Assembly (NCBI GenBank): GCA_017618715.1
Contig: JAFZTS010000079.1
Span: 1 to 64,000, forward strand
Direction: 5' to 3'
Origin: Bacteroidales bacterium
GTDB lineage: Bacteria; Bacteroidota; Bacteroidia; Bacteroidales; UBA3663
Length of the DNA stretch: 64,000 nt
The number at the start of each line of letters is the position of its first letter. The first letter of the stretch is position 1. The notes below the pieces were generated by a model that saw nothing but the letters and a program-made list of their open reading frames with translations, ran no database searches and had not been told where the DNA came from. This document shows positions 35,649 to 45,004 of this stretch, one piece after another. Both the position numbers and the translations under genes were made by a program.

Positions 35649-38069
35649 TTAAAACCGAACAGTGACAGCCCCGCCATTATATTTCACCTCTTTCGAGGTT
35701 TCCGTCTTTCCATCCACAACCTTTACGATGAAACGACGTTTCTCCTTCATGCCCGTGAAGGCACCTTCCCGTTCGCCGATGGTGAGGCTCCGCGACTGTT
35801 CGTTCCACGTGAGGGGAATGACCGCATACTGGCCCTTCTCGCAATCGTAGGTGATGCCATCATCCTCGTACAGTTCAAACGAATCGTCCTCTCCTGGAAC
35901 GACCTCGATGGTCAAGGTCTGTTCGTTCAATTCATCGGCATACTGGATGACGGGACTCTTCGGCAATATGCTTCCCCTGCGCACGAAGACGGGAATCTCG
36001 TTCAAGGAAACGTCACAGGTCAAATGCTGTCCGCCCTCATACACATTGCCCATAGCATCCTGCCACTGGGCTCCTGCGGGCAGATAGACATCCAGCTTCG
36101 AAGTCTTGGACAAAGGATGTGTCACCGGGCAGACGAGCAACGCTGGGCCGAACATGTACTCGGTCTTGCATTCGCGAGCCTCCTTATCCTGCGGGAAGTC
36201 GAAGGCAAGCATACGCGCCATGGTATAGTTCACCAAGGTCACCTTGGCCGCCAACGAATAGATATAGGGAAGTAACTCATAACGACGCTCGATATTGCGG
36301 ACAAGGGCATCGTAATAAGGTTCGCCGACATCGCCATAATACCACACCTCACGCGGCGTATCAGAGCCATGGCTTCGGAAGACGGGCAAGTAAGCCGCCC
36401 ACTGGCACATGCGCAGGTAGAACTCCCTGAACGCCGGATCCTTGCAACCTTCGGGATACTGACCCTTCCAGAACCATTGCGGTCTTGATGCAGCGAAGAA
36501 CGTGCCCGCATCGACCGTCCAATAGGGACATCCTGTGGCCATGAAATTCAAACCCATGGGTATCTGGCGACGGAACGATTCCCACGAAGCGTAGGTGTCG
36601 CCGTTCCAGGTGATGGTGGCATAACGCTGCTGTCCCGCATAGCTCGAACGGGTGAGGTTGACGACACGCTTCCTATCGGTGGTCTTGCGCTGGTTCTCGT
36701 AGATTCCCTGCGCATGGAAAAGCGCATAGAGTGAAGTGCGCTCGGCTCCCGACACGGCGTTCTGCGCCTCCAGATTCAGCATCCATCGGTCCTGATGGCT
36801 GTCCCATCCATATCCTTCTGGCATGAATTTCCAGTCTCCGTCGGTGGGTTCCGAACAATCGCACCACCAGGCATCGAAGCCCTGTCCTTCGTGGAAGAAC
36901 TCGCGATTGGCCCATTGCCAATAGTAGGCACGTGCCTCTTCATCGAACACATTGACAAACGAACGGTTGAGCATATAGCCATGCTCCTTGAAATCCTTTT
37001 CCTGGGCATTGCCTTGCGGATTGGGCCAGATGCTGACCATCAGGCGGGCATGCAGCTGATGCACGGTGTCGGCCAAAGCCTGCGGATCGGGATAATAGCG
37101 GCGATCCATCTGCATCATGCCCCAGCCTTCGGGCCAGTAGTTCCAATCCTGCACCACCATATCGACGGGTATCCGGCGACGACGGAACTCGCGCATGGCT
37201 CCGATGATCTCTGCGCTGCTGTGGAAACGTTCCTTCGACTGGATGTAGCCGAACAGGTAGCGAGGCATCATCGGCGATTGGCCGGTCAGCTTGCGCATAC
37301 GGTTCACGACACGATCCATCGTCACGCCCTTCATGAAATAATAGTCCAGTCCTTGGGCAGCCTCCAGCTCGACGAGACCTTGGTCATCGGTATCGTCGAA
37401 ACGCATCCCGCAACCCGCATCAAAGAGCAGTCCGTAGCCCGATGCCGTATTGATCACGGGCACCATGGCCTTCAGGTTGTGCTGGCAAAGCCACAGCTTC
37501 TGTCCCTTGAGGTCGAGCAGGTCCTCCATGTGCGAACCCCATCCGTAGATCGGCTCGCCCTGTGGAAACGCGAAGCGCACCTGCCATCGCCACGAAGTGC
37601 CCACCGTGTCACGTTCGAGCACGTCCATCACCACCTTCTCGCCATCGGCGGTCTTCTCGATGCGGCTTGTCGCCTCATCGTAGGAAATATGTTCGAGCGC
37701 AATCTTTTCGCATCGCTTGGGCTGGCTGTCGCGCTCCGAAAGGAGCAACGTGCCACGGCAGTCGTAATAGCTGATGGCACCTGTCTTGCTGTCGATACGT
37801 ACCTGCAGGCTGTCGGAAGTGAGTACAAATTGCCCCTCAGCCTCCTCAAGCCGCACCCTGACGGGATGGCTCAAGGCCTCAGGAAGAACGACCGTGGTCT
37901 TGTTATCCACGAAATCACTGTTCTCCGACAATCGCACACGCACAATGTCCGCTTCGGGGAACTCCACACGAAGCAAACCCTGCTCGGTTTGATACTCAAA
38001 GCAAGTGATCGACTCGGTGCAAGCGGCAAGCAGCAATGCTGCACCACAAAGGATTGGAAACAATTTCAT
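35649..38069 (-). CDS. Glycoside hydrolase family 31 lipoprotein (alpha-xylosidase/alpha-glucosidase type)
   Basis: An 806-residue lipoprotein (lipobox LLAAC). It has an N-terminal galactose-mutarotase-like beta domain (~25-250), a TIM barrel with nucleophile D404 in WWCDCSEP and acid/base region around DTY-to-TRSSYAGQQRY/WNGDTYASW, and C-terminal beta domains (~620-806). Metal-site-like WNYWPEGWG fits alpha-xylosidases more than starch enzymes, but that choice is an inference. It starts ~120 bases after the SusD gene, beyond a terminator hairpin and a 9-bp repeat. Confidence 0.9.
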   Translation of the reverse strand: MKLFPILCGAALLLAACTESITCFEYQTEQGLLRVEFPEADIVRVRLSENSDFVDNKTTVVLPEALSHPVRVRLEEAEGQFVLTSDSLQVRIDSKTGAISYYDCRGTLLLSERDSQPKRCEKIALEHISYDEATSRIEKTADGEKVVMDVLERDTVGTSWRWQVRFAFPQGEPIYGWGSHMEDLLDLKGQKLWLCQHNLKAMVPVINTASGYGLLFDAGCGMRFDDTDDQGLVELEAAQGLDYYFMKGVTMDRVVNRMRKLTGQSPMMPRYLFGYIQSKERFHSSAEIIGAMREFRRRRIPVDMVVQDWNYWPEGWGMMQMDRRYYPDPQALADTVHQLHARLMVSIWPNPQGNAQEKDFKEHGYMLNRSFVNVFDEEARAYYWQWANREFFHEGQGFDAWWCDCSEPTDGDWKFMPEGYGWDSHQDRWMLNLEAQNAVSGAERTSLYALFHAQGIYENQRKTTDRKRVVNLTRSSYAGQQRYATITWNGDTYASWESFRRQIPMGLNFMATGCPYWTVDAGTFFAASRPQWFWKGQYPEGCKDPAFREFYLRMCQWAAYLPVFRSHGSDTPREVWYYGDVGEPYYDALVRNIERRYELLPYIYSLAAKVTLVNYTMARMLAFDFPQDKEARECKTEYMFGPALLVCPVTHPLSKTSKLDVYLPAGAQWQDAMGNVYEGGQHLTCDVSLNEIPVFVRRGSILPKSPVIQYADELNEQTLTIEVVPGEDDSFELYEDDGITYDCEKGQYAVIPLTWNEQSRSLTIGEREGAFTGMKEKRRFIVKVVDGKTETSKEVKYNGGAVTVRF

Positions 38070-38089
38070 GACTGAGCGTTTATTTAGGA

Positions 38090-38149
38090 ATCGGAATCAT
38101 CAGAGTACTCCGAGTAATCAGATTACTCCGATCATTCCGAGCACTCCGA
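38090..38149. repeat. Degenerate 9-bp tandem repeat before the GH31 gene
   Basis: About seven units of consensus TCCGAGTAC/TCAGATTAC, each a near-palindrome of the ACTCCGAGT kind. The consensus is close to that at 6168-6221. Confidence 0.8.
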
Positions 38150-38185
38150 AAAACACAGGCTCCCCCGTCCGCAGACAGGGGAGCC
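38150..38185 (-). terminator. Terminator-like hairpin between SusD and GH31
   Basis: Stem GGCTCCCC / GGGGAGCC around a ~12-base loop, followed on the minus strand by TGTGTTTTT. It could cut expression of the enzymes relative to SusC/SusD. Confidence 0.7.
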
Positions 38186-38196
38186 CAGCAATAGGA

Positions 38197-39807
38197 TTAC
38201 TTGGACTGTGGGATAGGATTCTGCACAAGGGCAGGATTGCTGTCGAGGTCGCCCTGTGGAATCAGGAAGAGGAAGCTCTTCTGGGGCTTGAAGAGAGGCT
38301 CGGCAGAATCGAAGTAGCTGAGCTTGTCGGCAAAGCCACGGGCGAGCTTCGCAGCCGAACGGTCGGCAAGCACATCGCGACGCAGTTCGTCGAAGAAGAT
38401 CTTACCCTCACCCACGAACTCGAAACGACGCTGGTTGAAGATCTCCTCGTCAATCTCGGCCTGGCTGCCGCTGAATGGCGCGAGACCTGCACGCTGACGC
38501 ACCTGGTTGAGGCATTCGATGCCCGAGCCTGCATTCAGGATGTTGGCTGCCTCGGCATAGTTGAGCAGCACCTCAGCATAGCGGATGATGGGGAAGTTGG
38601 CATTGGGACGCTGCAGCGAAGCATCGGTGTGCTGGTCGAAATACTTGCAGTTGAAGACGCAGGTGTGCTCCACGTTGCGGTCGTTGGTGATGTAGGGCTC
38701 CCAATGCAGGGTATTCGGATTGAAAGTGTGCGCAGTGCCGTCGTTCTCCTCGAAGTAGGTCAGGAACACATCGGCACGCTTGTCACCATTGGCCAGCATC
38801 TCGGTGTAGATATAGGGCGAAACGCCCATACGCGAATACTGGTAGCAGCCCATGTAGTTCGAATAGGTGCGACCCAGTCCGAAACGGATATGCATACCGT
38901 TGTTCTGGCTCTGTGCTGCCGAATACTGAAGCTCGAAGACCGACTCCTTGCAGTTCTTGGCACCGCTCTCGTTGAACCAGTAGAACTGATCCACGTAGTT
39001 GTCCATCAGTCCATAGACGCCGCTATCAATCACCTTCTTGCTGTAGTCGCGAGCTTGGGTGTAATAATCGGACTGGCTGGCTGTTTCGCCATTCACATCG
39101 GCCATCGAGGCACGAAGCAGATAAACCTCGCCGAGGGCAGCCTGTGCAGCTCCCTTCGAAGCACGCCAAACGTCGTAGCCGCTGGTGCCGCGTACGGGCA
39201 GCAAGGCCTCAGCCTCCTTGAAGTCGGAGATGATCTGGTCGTAAGTCTCGCTGTAGGTCGAACGTGCAAGCTCCAGGTTCTCCACACCATTGGTATAGGT
39301 GAGTGGCAAAGCGAGGGCACCGAAGCAACGTGCCATCGAGAAGAACGCATAACCACGCAGGAAGTAGGCCTGTCCCTTGATGTGGTTGCGTGCCTCTTCG
39401 CTCATCTCCACGTTATCAACGCGGCCAAGCACGATGTTGGCACGGTTCACGGCCTCGTAGCAAGCGGCCCAGATGCGGTGAACGCCGTTCGAAGCCGAGG
39501 CATTCTGCACACCGTCCCACTTGTTGATGAGCTCCATGTTGTTCTTGTTATAGGTAGGCACGGCCTGGTCGGTGAGCAGCTCGATCTGAGCCAGATAGAG
39601 CTGGCTGTTGGCATTGTACATGTTACGATAGCGGTTATAGACGCCCGCCAGCGTAGCATCAATCTCTTCCTCTGTATTGTAGAACGAGGCCGGGTCGATA
39701 AAGGTATAGGGATGTTCATCGAGGTCGCTGCAACTGGTCAACGACATGCCGCCCAGCATCGTGGTTGCAAGTATTGCACCTGCGATAATATATTTGATAG
39801 TCTTCAT
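38197..39807 (-). CDS. SusD/RagB-family lipoprotein (second locus)
   Basis: A 536-residue lipoprotein (lipobox MSLTSC) with SusD features: HIKGQAYFLRGYAFFSMARCFGAL in the TPR-like half and ECLNQVRQRAGL and NQRRFEFVGEGKIFFDELRR in the C-terminal half. It pairs with the SusC gene just upstream. Confidence 0.95.
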   Translation of the reverse strand: MKTIKYIIAGAILATTMLGGMSLTSCSDLDEHPYTFIDPASFYNTEEEIDATLAGVYNRYRNMYNANSQLYLAQIELLTDQAVPTYNKNNMELINKWDGVQNASASNGVHRIWAACYEAVNRANIVLGRVDNVEMSEEARNHIKGQAYFLRGYAFFSMARCFGALALPLTYTNGVENLELARSTYSETYDQIISDFKEAEALLPVRGTSGYDVWRASKGAAQAALGEVYLLRASMADVNGETASQSDYYTQARDYSKKVIDSGVYGLMDNYVDQFYWFNESGAKNCKESVFELQYSAAQSQNNGMHIRFGLGRTYSNYMGCYQYSRMGVSPYIYTEMLANGDKRADVFLTYFEENDGTAHTFNPNTLHWEPYITNDRNVEHTCVFNCKYFDQHTDASLQRPNANFPIIRYAEVLLNYAEAANILNAGSGIECLNQVRQRAGLAPFSGSQAEIDEEIFNQRRFEFVGEGKIFFDELRRDVLADRSAAKLARGFADKLSYFDSAEPLFKPQKSFLFLIPQGDLDSNPALVQNPIPQSK

Positions 39808-39822
39808 AATTCTTTTTATTTT

Positions 39823-39870
39823 AAAGGGCCTTTAAGGGGAGTAAAAGGGCTTTTAAGGGGAGTAAAAGGG
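39823..39870. repeat. 21-bp tandem repeat between SusC and SusD (second locus)
   Basis: Two and a half units of about 21 bp, AAAGGG-CCTTTAAGGGGAGTA, in the 66-base gap before the SusD start codon. AAAGGGCCTTT is itself palindromic. Confidence 0.75.
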
Positions 39871-39873
39871 ACA

Positions 39874-42800
39874 TTAGAATTTCGCATTGATGCCAAACAT
39901 GATGGTCCTTGCGAATGGGTTCGAAACGTCGCCGTTCTCAGGATTGTAGCCTGTATGGTTGGCCCAAGCTGCCACGTTCTGGAAGTTCACGTTGACGGTG
40001 AGTTCCTTCACTGCCTGTACCTTCATCAGCTTGCCGAAGTTGTAGCTGAGCTGTACGTTCTTCAGGAGGAAGTAAGCCCAGTCGCCGTTGGTGCGGTCGC
40101 TCAGGAAGATGCCCTTGGCACCTGCCGACGGATGGTCGCCACCGGGGTTGCTTGTTGGGTCGAACATATCCTCGTATGCATCGCGGGTAGGAATACCGAG
40201 GGTGTTGCGCACGCCGTTATCTACCCAAAGGCTGTAGCTGCCCGTATCCTGCATACCGATGCGCCATGCGCTCGATGTGCCCGTGCCGCGATAGCCGCTA
40301 TGCTCTGCACCGATGATCGAAGCATACTTGAATGCACCCTGTCCATAAACGCTGAGGGTGAGGTCCTTGTAGCTCACGTTGAGGTTGAAGCCATAGAAGT
40401 GCTTGGGCTCGATCGAACCGATGCTCTGGCAGTCGTTCACGCTGATCTGGCCATCGCCGTTCACGTCCTCATACATTTCCGAGCCGATGTGCGCCGTTCC
40501 CTTCACGCCAGGCACGGCAGCCACGTAGGCATCGAGCTGTTCCTGCGTCTTGATGATACCGAGCGAATGACGGGCATATACGGCATTGACGGGCTCACCC
40601 ACCTGGAGGAGGGAGACGATACCCGTGGTTGTCGAACCGTCGTTGACCACGACACGCTCCACATCGTTGTAAAGCTCCTTGATCTCGTTGGTGTTGAAGG
40701 TGTAGTTCACGCCGAAGTTCACCAGCCAATCCTTGTTCTTGAAGATATCGGCATTGGCAGCCACCTCGATACCATGGTTGCCCACCTTGCCGATATTGCT
40801 CAGCACGGACGAGAATCCCGAAGTCGATGGGATAGGTACGTTGTAAAGCAGGTCGGTGGTCGTACGGGTATAGTAATCAAATGTGAAGTTGATGCGATTG
40901 TAGAGCTGCAGTTCCAAGCCGGCATCCAGCTGTTTGGTGCGCTCCCACTTCAGCTTCGAATTGCCTACCGACTCGTAGTAGCCGAGTATCGGACCCGTGC
41001 CATCGGTATAGTTGGCATCGCCGGTGCTTGTGCTGAGTTTCGAAAGGGAATTGTAGTTACCGATCTCCTGGTTACCGGTCACGCCATACGAAAAGCGCAG
41101 CTTCAGGTTGGTGATGGCATCGTTGTCCTTGAGGAAATCCTCGTTGCTTACGCGCCAACCCAGGCCGACCGATGGGAAGGTACCGAACTTGTTGTCGTCG
41201 CCGAAACGGGAAGAACCGTCGAAACGCACGGTGGCTGTGAGCAGATACTTGTCGGCGTAATTGTAGGCCGCACGTGCTGTCCACGATATCAGGCGGTTGC
41301 TGTAGTAGTTGCTGCTGGCCGAAAGGGTGGCTTGATCCACGCCCGAGAAGTTGAATGCCTGCAGATTCATGTCGGCAAACGAGCCGCTCATCGACGAGGT
41401 GTTGTACTTGTAGTCCTGCCAGGAATATACGCCCGTCACGGTGAGATGATGCTCACCCCACTTGTTGGTGTAGGTGATGATGTTATCCATCAGCTTCGAA
41501 CGGTTGCGAGCCCAAGTGTGTGAGCCAGTACCGGTCTCGATGGCATTGCCGATCGATTTGGCATCCTGGTTGCCTGCCCAGTAGTAGCGGTTGATGTTCT
41601 TCACATCGTAGCCGATATTGAGGCGATAGTTGAGGTGCTTGGTGAAATCGACCTGCAGGAAGAAGTCGCCGAGGAAGCGTACGCTCTTCTGGTTGTTGGT
41701 CTGGTTGGCCATCGTGGCAAGCGGGTTGAACCAGTCGCCATGGTTCACGATGTTGTACGAACCGTCGGCGTTATAGACGGGATCGGTGGGCCAGCCCCAG
41801 CGGAAGATGTCGTTGGTCACGCTCATGTCGTAGGTCAGGTCCGAGCCTATCCTGTCGGTGGTCGAAGTGGTGAGCTGCATGCTCGAACCGATGGTGATCC
41901 ACTTGTTGAACTTGTGCTGCAGGTTGTTGTGGATCGTGAACTTCTCGTACTCGGTGCCCTTGATCAGACCTTCCTGGTCATAGTAGCCAGCCGAGAACAT
42001 GTAGTTGGTGCCTCCAGCCGAGCCGTCGAAGGTCACGCCATAGTCCTGCGTGAGCGACGATTTGCTGATCACCTCCTCCTGCCAGTTCACGTTCGTTACC
42101 GAATAGCCGTTGGGGAAGGGATTGGCCGAACCCTGTGCGGCAGCGGCCTTGGTCATATAGTCGATGAAGTCGTCACCCGTCACGGTGTCGAGCAGGCGGT
42201 AGCGCATGTTCACGGCCGTGCTGGCATGTACGCTTAGGTTCTTGCGGCCCTCCGAGCCCTTCTTCGTCGTGATCATCACCACGCCATTGGCGCCACGCGA
42301 ACCGTAGATGGCCGTGGCCGAAGCGTCCTTCAGGATCTCGATGGCCTCGATGTCGGCGGCATTGATGTCGTTCAGGTCGCCATCGACGAGGGCAAAGCCA
42401 TCCACCACATAAAGCGGGTCATTGCCCGAATTGATCGAAGCCGTACCACGGATACGCAGCGTTGGCGTCTCGCCGGGACGCAGGTTGTTGAAGACGGCCA
42501 GACCCGACGACTTGCCCTGCAGGGCTTCGAGCGGGTTGGCGGCAAGGGTCGAGGTGATGGCTTCCGAACGAAGCGAGGTGGTCGAGCCTGTCAGGTCGCT
42601 CTTGCGCATCGTACCGTAACCGACCACTACCACGTCGTCGAGCAGCTCGGCATCCTCCACGAGGACAACCCTCACGGTCGGAGCCGCCTTGACGGTCTGC
42701 GAAGCATAACCGACGAAGGAGATTTCGAGTGTTGAACCCGAGGCAACCTTCAGCACGAAGTTTCCGTCAATGTCGGTGTTGATACCATTGGTCGAACCAC

Positions 42801-42984
42801 GTTCCAGGACACTGGCGCCTGCTACGGGTTCTCCATTCTCATCGACCACCGTACCCGTGACGGTAATCTGATCGGCCGGAGCCACGGCTGCGGCAACGGC
42901 TGGTTCTGCGGCATTGGCAGCAAAGGGCATAGCAAGCCCCGCTGTGAACAAAGCCGCAGCTGTAAACAAAGTGAATTTCTTCAT
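39874..42984 (-). CDS. SusC/RagA-family TonB-linked outer-membrane transporter (second locus)
   Basis: A 1036-residue protein starting at MKKFTLFTAA (signal peptide to ~25). It has a carboxypeptidase-regulatory-like domain (~45-125), VVVGYGTMRKSDLTG, a plug with LRIRGTASINSGNDPLYVVDG and DASATAIYGSRGANGV, and a long barrel ending MFGINAKF. An upstream in-frame ATG at 43071 would overlap the DUF1810 gene and lacks a signal peptide, so the later start is preferred. It imports the oligosaccharide handled by GH31, GH29 and the glycuronidase-like protein. Confidence 0.95.
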   Translation of the reverse strand: MKKFTLFTAAALFTAGLAMPFAANAAEPAVAAAVAPADQITVTGTVVDENGEPVAGASVLERGSTNGINTDIDGNFVLKVASGSTLEISFVGYASQTVKAAPTVRVVLVEDAELLDDVVVVGYGTMRKSDLTGSTTSLRSEAITSTLAANPLEALQGKSSGLAVFNNLRPGETPTLRIRGTASINSGNDPLYVVDGFALVDGDLNDINAADIEAIEILKDASATAIYGSRGANGVVMITTKKGSEGRKNLSVHASTAVNMRYRLLDTVTGDDFIDYMTKAAAAQGSANPFPNGYSVTNVNWQEEVISKSSLTQDYGVTFDGSAGGTNYMFSAGYYDQEGLIKGTEYEKFTIHNNLQHKFNKWITIGSSMQLTTSTTDRIGSDLTYDMSVTNDIFRWGWPTDPVYNADGSYNIVNHGDWFNPLATMANQTNNQKSVRFLGDFFLQVDFTKHLNYRLNIGYDVKNINRYYWAGNQDAKSIGNAIETGTGSHTWARNRSKLMDNIITYTNKWGEHHLTVTGVYSWQDYKYNTSSMSGSFADMNLQAFNFSGVDQATLSASSNYYSNRLISWTARAAYNYADKYLLTATVRFDGSSRFGDDNKFGTFPSVGLGWRVSNEDFLKDNDAITNLKLRFSYGVTGNQEIGNYNSLSKLSTSTGDANYTDGTGPILGYYESVGNSKLKWERTKQLDAGLELQLYNRINFTFDYYTRTTTDLLYNVPIPSTSGFSSVLSNIGKVGNHGIEVAANADIFKNKDWLVNFGVNYTFNTNEIKELYNDVERVVVNDGSTTTGIVSLLQVGEPVNAVYARHSLGIIKTQEQLDAYVAAVPGVKGTAHIGSEMYEDVNGDGQISVNDCQSIGSIEPKHFYGFNLNVSYKDLTLSVYGQGAFKYASIIGAEHSGYRGTGTSSAWRIGMQDTGSYSLWVDNGVRNTLGIPTRDAYEDMFDPTSNPGGDHPSAGAKGIFLSDRTNGDWAYFLLKNVQLSYNFGKLMKVQAVKELTVNVNFQNVAAWANHTGYNPENGDVSNPFARTIMFGINAKF

Positions 42985-43043
42985 AGTGTTAAAAATGTTA
43001 TATAGTGTGTTAAGTGTAGGTTCAAATCCTCTACTGTGTGTGC

Positions 43044-43475
43044 TTAGATCATCGATAGTGTGAGTCGGCAACGATGTCCGTCGAAGAACGTGTCGAGCAC
43101 CTCGCCGAAGATGTCGTCGGGCGAAGCTGCATCAAACAGCGTCATCGACGACTGAAGCTTCATGGCATCAATCTCCCATCCCATCAGCACTTCGACGGGC
43201 TCACCTGCGTTCTCAAGCACGGCTTCGGTAATCTCGCGAAGGCGTGGGCACAGCACCTCATGTGCCAGATAAGCCTTCGCTTCTTCGAGTCCACTGATAC
43301 CAAAGAAATCGGAATTGGGGCTACGTCCCAGGCCCCTCATTTGCGGGAAGATGTACCAGATCCAATGGCCACGTTTCTCCCCCGCACGCATCTCGGCAAG
43401 CGCCTGCCGATAGTCGCCAAGAGGTTCGGTGTCCTGTGCTTCAACGAATCGCTCCAAGTTGAACTTGTCTTCCAT
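43044..43475 (-). CDS. DUF1810-family protein
   Basis: A 143-residue cytoplasmic protein. The pattern LERFVEAQDTEPLGDYRQALAEMRAG, GHWIWYIFPQMRGLG and DAMKLQSSMTLFDAA is characteristic of DUF1810, a widespread family of unknown activity. It lies 59 bases upstream of the second SusC gene in the same direction, so read-through from its promoter could reach the locus, but a functional link is not implied. Confidence 0.85.
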   Translation of the reverse strand: MEDKFNLERFVEAQDTEPLGDYRQALAEMRAGEKRGHWIWYIFPQMRGLGRSPNSDFFGISGLEEAKAYLAHEVLCPRLREITEAVLENAGEPVEVLMGWEIDAMKLQSSMTLFDAASPDDIFGEVLDTFFDGHRCRLTLSMI

Positions 43476-43509
43476 GTCTTTCAGTGTATAAAATATGTGT
43501 TAAGCGGTG

Positions 43510-43517
43510 CAAATATA
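43510..43517 (-). promoter_or_regulatory. Putative -7 box of the DUF1810 gene
   Basis: TATATTTG on the minus strand, ~35 bases before the start codon. The -33 box is not convincing. This may also be the promoter for the second SusC operon, since none is clear in the 59-base gap after DUF1810. Confidence 0.5.
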
Positions 43518-43653
43518 CGAATAAAATATGAAATGAGCATCACATTGGGCTAAAAAAATACAATATTTCCCACTATTTACGGCATTTATGCTCAAAAACT
43601 TGCTCAAAACCACCCATATTTCCACTATCATCGCTCCATTTCTACAAAACGAA

Positions 43654-43677
43654 GTGCGACAACCCGAGTTATCGCAC
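43654..43677 (-). terminator. Terminator-like hairpin after the 41-bp array
   Basis: Stem GTGCGA-c-AAC / GTT-a-TCGCAC with loop CCGA. On the minus strand it is followed by TTCGTTTTG, the same tail as the tRNA-Leu terminator. It would end the transcript that comes through the methyltransferase gene and the array. Confidence 0.6.
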
Positions 43678-43781
43678 CTTCTCATTCTCCATAGCCAAAA
43701 ACACTATGTCTGAAATCAAATACAAAGCAGAGAACACGCTCCGAATGAATGATAACCAATCTCAATCTCAAATAGATCAAT

Positions 43782-44087
43782 CTCGGCCAACATTGTGCTA
43801 TTACGAAAATTATTGGAACAATCTCGGCCAACATTGTGCTATTACGAAATTTATCGGCACAATCTCGGCCAACATTGTGCTATTGCGAAAATTATTGGAA
43901 CAATCTCGGCCAACATTGTGCTATTGCGAAAATTATTGGCACAATCTCGGCCAACATTGTGCTATTGCGAAAATTATTGGCACAATCTTGGCCAACATTG
44001 TGCTATTGCGAAAGTTATTGGAACAATCTTGGCCAACATTGTGCTATTGCGGAAATTATCGGCACAATCTCGGCCAACATTGTGCCA
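43782..44087. repeat. Tandem array: 41-bp unit, ~7.5 copies
   Basis: This holds most of a 678-base stretch without a secure gene. Copies begin at 43782, 43823, 43864, 43905, 43946, 43987, 44028 and 44069 (last partial), each starting CTYGGCCAACATTGTGCTAT. Copies differ at a few positions (TTACG/TTGCG; GGAACAAT/GGCACAAT). GCACAAT at the end of one unit pairs with ATTGTGC in the next across a 10-base loop; TTGGC and GCCAA also pair. No unit contains a plus-strand stop in any frame, so overlapping open frames appear (one of 132 codons at 43706-44104); I do not call them genes. Confidence 0.95.
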
Positions 44088-44153
44088 AATACAAAATAGA
44101 ATGACCAACCCATATGCGGATTGGCCATTTTTCAATAGTAGCACTGGAAAAAC

Positions 44154-44954
44154 TCACCTCTTAAGCAAATAGAAGCAGGAAGTGGTGAAGAAATTGCGCA
44201 CCCAGGGGATATGGGCGATGAAAGACCACAATCGACGAGGACGGAGACCGAACTTCGTCTCGTAATGCGGATTGATGAAATACAGGCGACGGTCAAGGAC
44301 CTTGAAATCCACCTTCCTGCTCACTCGCTCGAAGAGCTCGATGGGTGTGCGCGTCTCCTTGATCTCGAGCATCTCCTTTACCGTGCCCTCCGACTCGCCC
44401 GCGCGTTGGAGTATCCAGCGATATAGGCCACGGGGCAACAAATGAAGGAAAGGACAATGTGACACAAGGCGGCTGCGGCAGTTCTGATGGTGACCGCCGA
44501 AAGGCATCTGCCATGCGGGGAACGACATGAATACCATCCCATCCCGTTTGACCAGACGACTTACCTTGCGCAGGAAACTCTCCTTGTCAAAAATGTGCTC
44601 AATCACGTCGTGGCACACCACCACGTCGAAAAATCCCTCCCCTACCGAATGGCCTGGGGATGGGCTTTCCGCCATCTCGAAGAAGTCCTGGCAGACGAAA
44701 AGACCCTCCAATCCCTTGGCGGCAAAACATTCCCTGGCTGCGACAATATTGTCCGATGCCAGGTCGATACCCGTCACCTCGCATCCGCGTGCAGCAACGG
44801 GGGCAAGGTTGCCGCCTACGCCACAACCCACCTCCAGCACACGCACCCCCGGCACAAGCTGCCGATGCTGCTCGATATAGGGGACAAAGAACTTCTCACT
44901 CGTTCGCGCCAGCTCGTCGAAATACTGCTGTCGCGTGATACTTCTTACAGGCAT
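44154..44954 (-). CDS. Class I SAM-dependent methyltransferase
   Basis: A 266-residue protein with motif I VLEVGCGVGGNLAP, motif II VTGIDLA, and a later VVCHDVIEHIFDKESFL, typical of the Methyltransf_11/23 (UbiE/Coq3-like) group. The C-terminal third holds hydrophobic and basic stretches (LHLLPRGLYRWIL, RRLWSFIAHIPWVRNFFTTSCFYLLKR), which suggests contact with the membrane or a lipid- or glycan-linked substrate. Substrate unknown. It is 50 bases downstream of the response regulator gene and is followed by the 41-bp array. Confidence 0.82.
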   Translation of the reverse strand: MPVRSITRQQYFDELARTSEKFFVPYIEQHRQLVPGVRVLEVGCGVGGNLAPVAARGCEVTGIDLASDNIVAARECFAAKGLEGLFVCQDFFEMAESPSPGHSVGEGFFDVVVCHDVIEHIFDKESFLRKVSRLVKRDGMVFMSFPAWQMPFGGHHQNCRSRLVSHCPFLHLLPRGLYRWILQRAGESEGTVKEMLEIKETRTPIELFERVSRKVDFKVLDRRLYFINPHYETKFGLRPRRLWSFIAHIPWVRNFFTTSCFYLLKR

Positions 44955-45004
44955 TGTCTAATTTTTGAATATGGATAAAAAATAGGCTCGCACACCGACA
45001 TGGG

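Noticed and set aside
38005-41523. A 1172-codon open frame antisense to the second SusC/SusD genes
   Set aside because: It is the mirror of two certain genes; GC-biased third positions remove stops. Its translation has no recognisable domain.
43782-44087. CRISPR array
   Set aside because: The whole 41-bp period is conserved with no variable spacers, and no cas gene is near.
43706-44172. Repeat protein genes in three overlapping frames
   Set aside because: The unit lacks stop triplets in all plus-strand frames, so open frames arise automatically. No start signal or promoter supports one frame.
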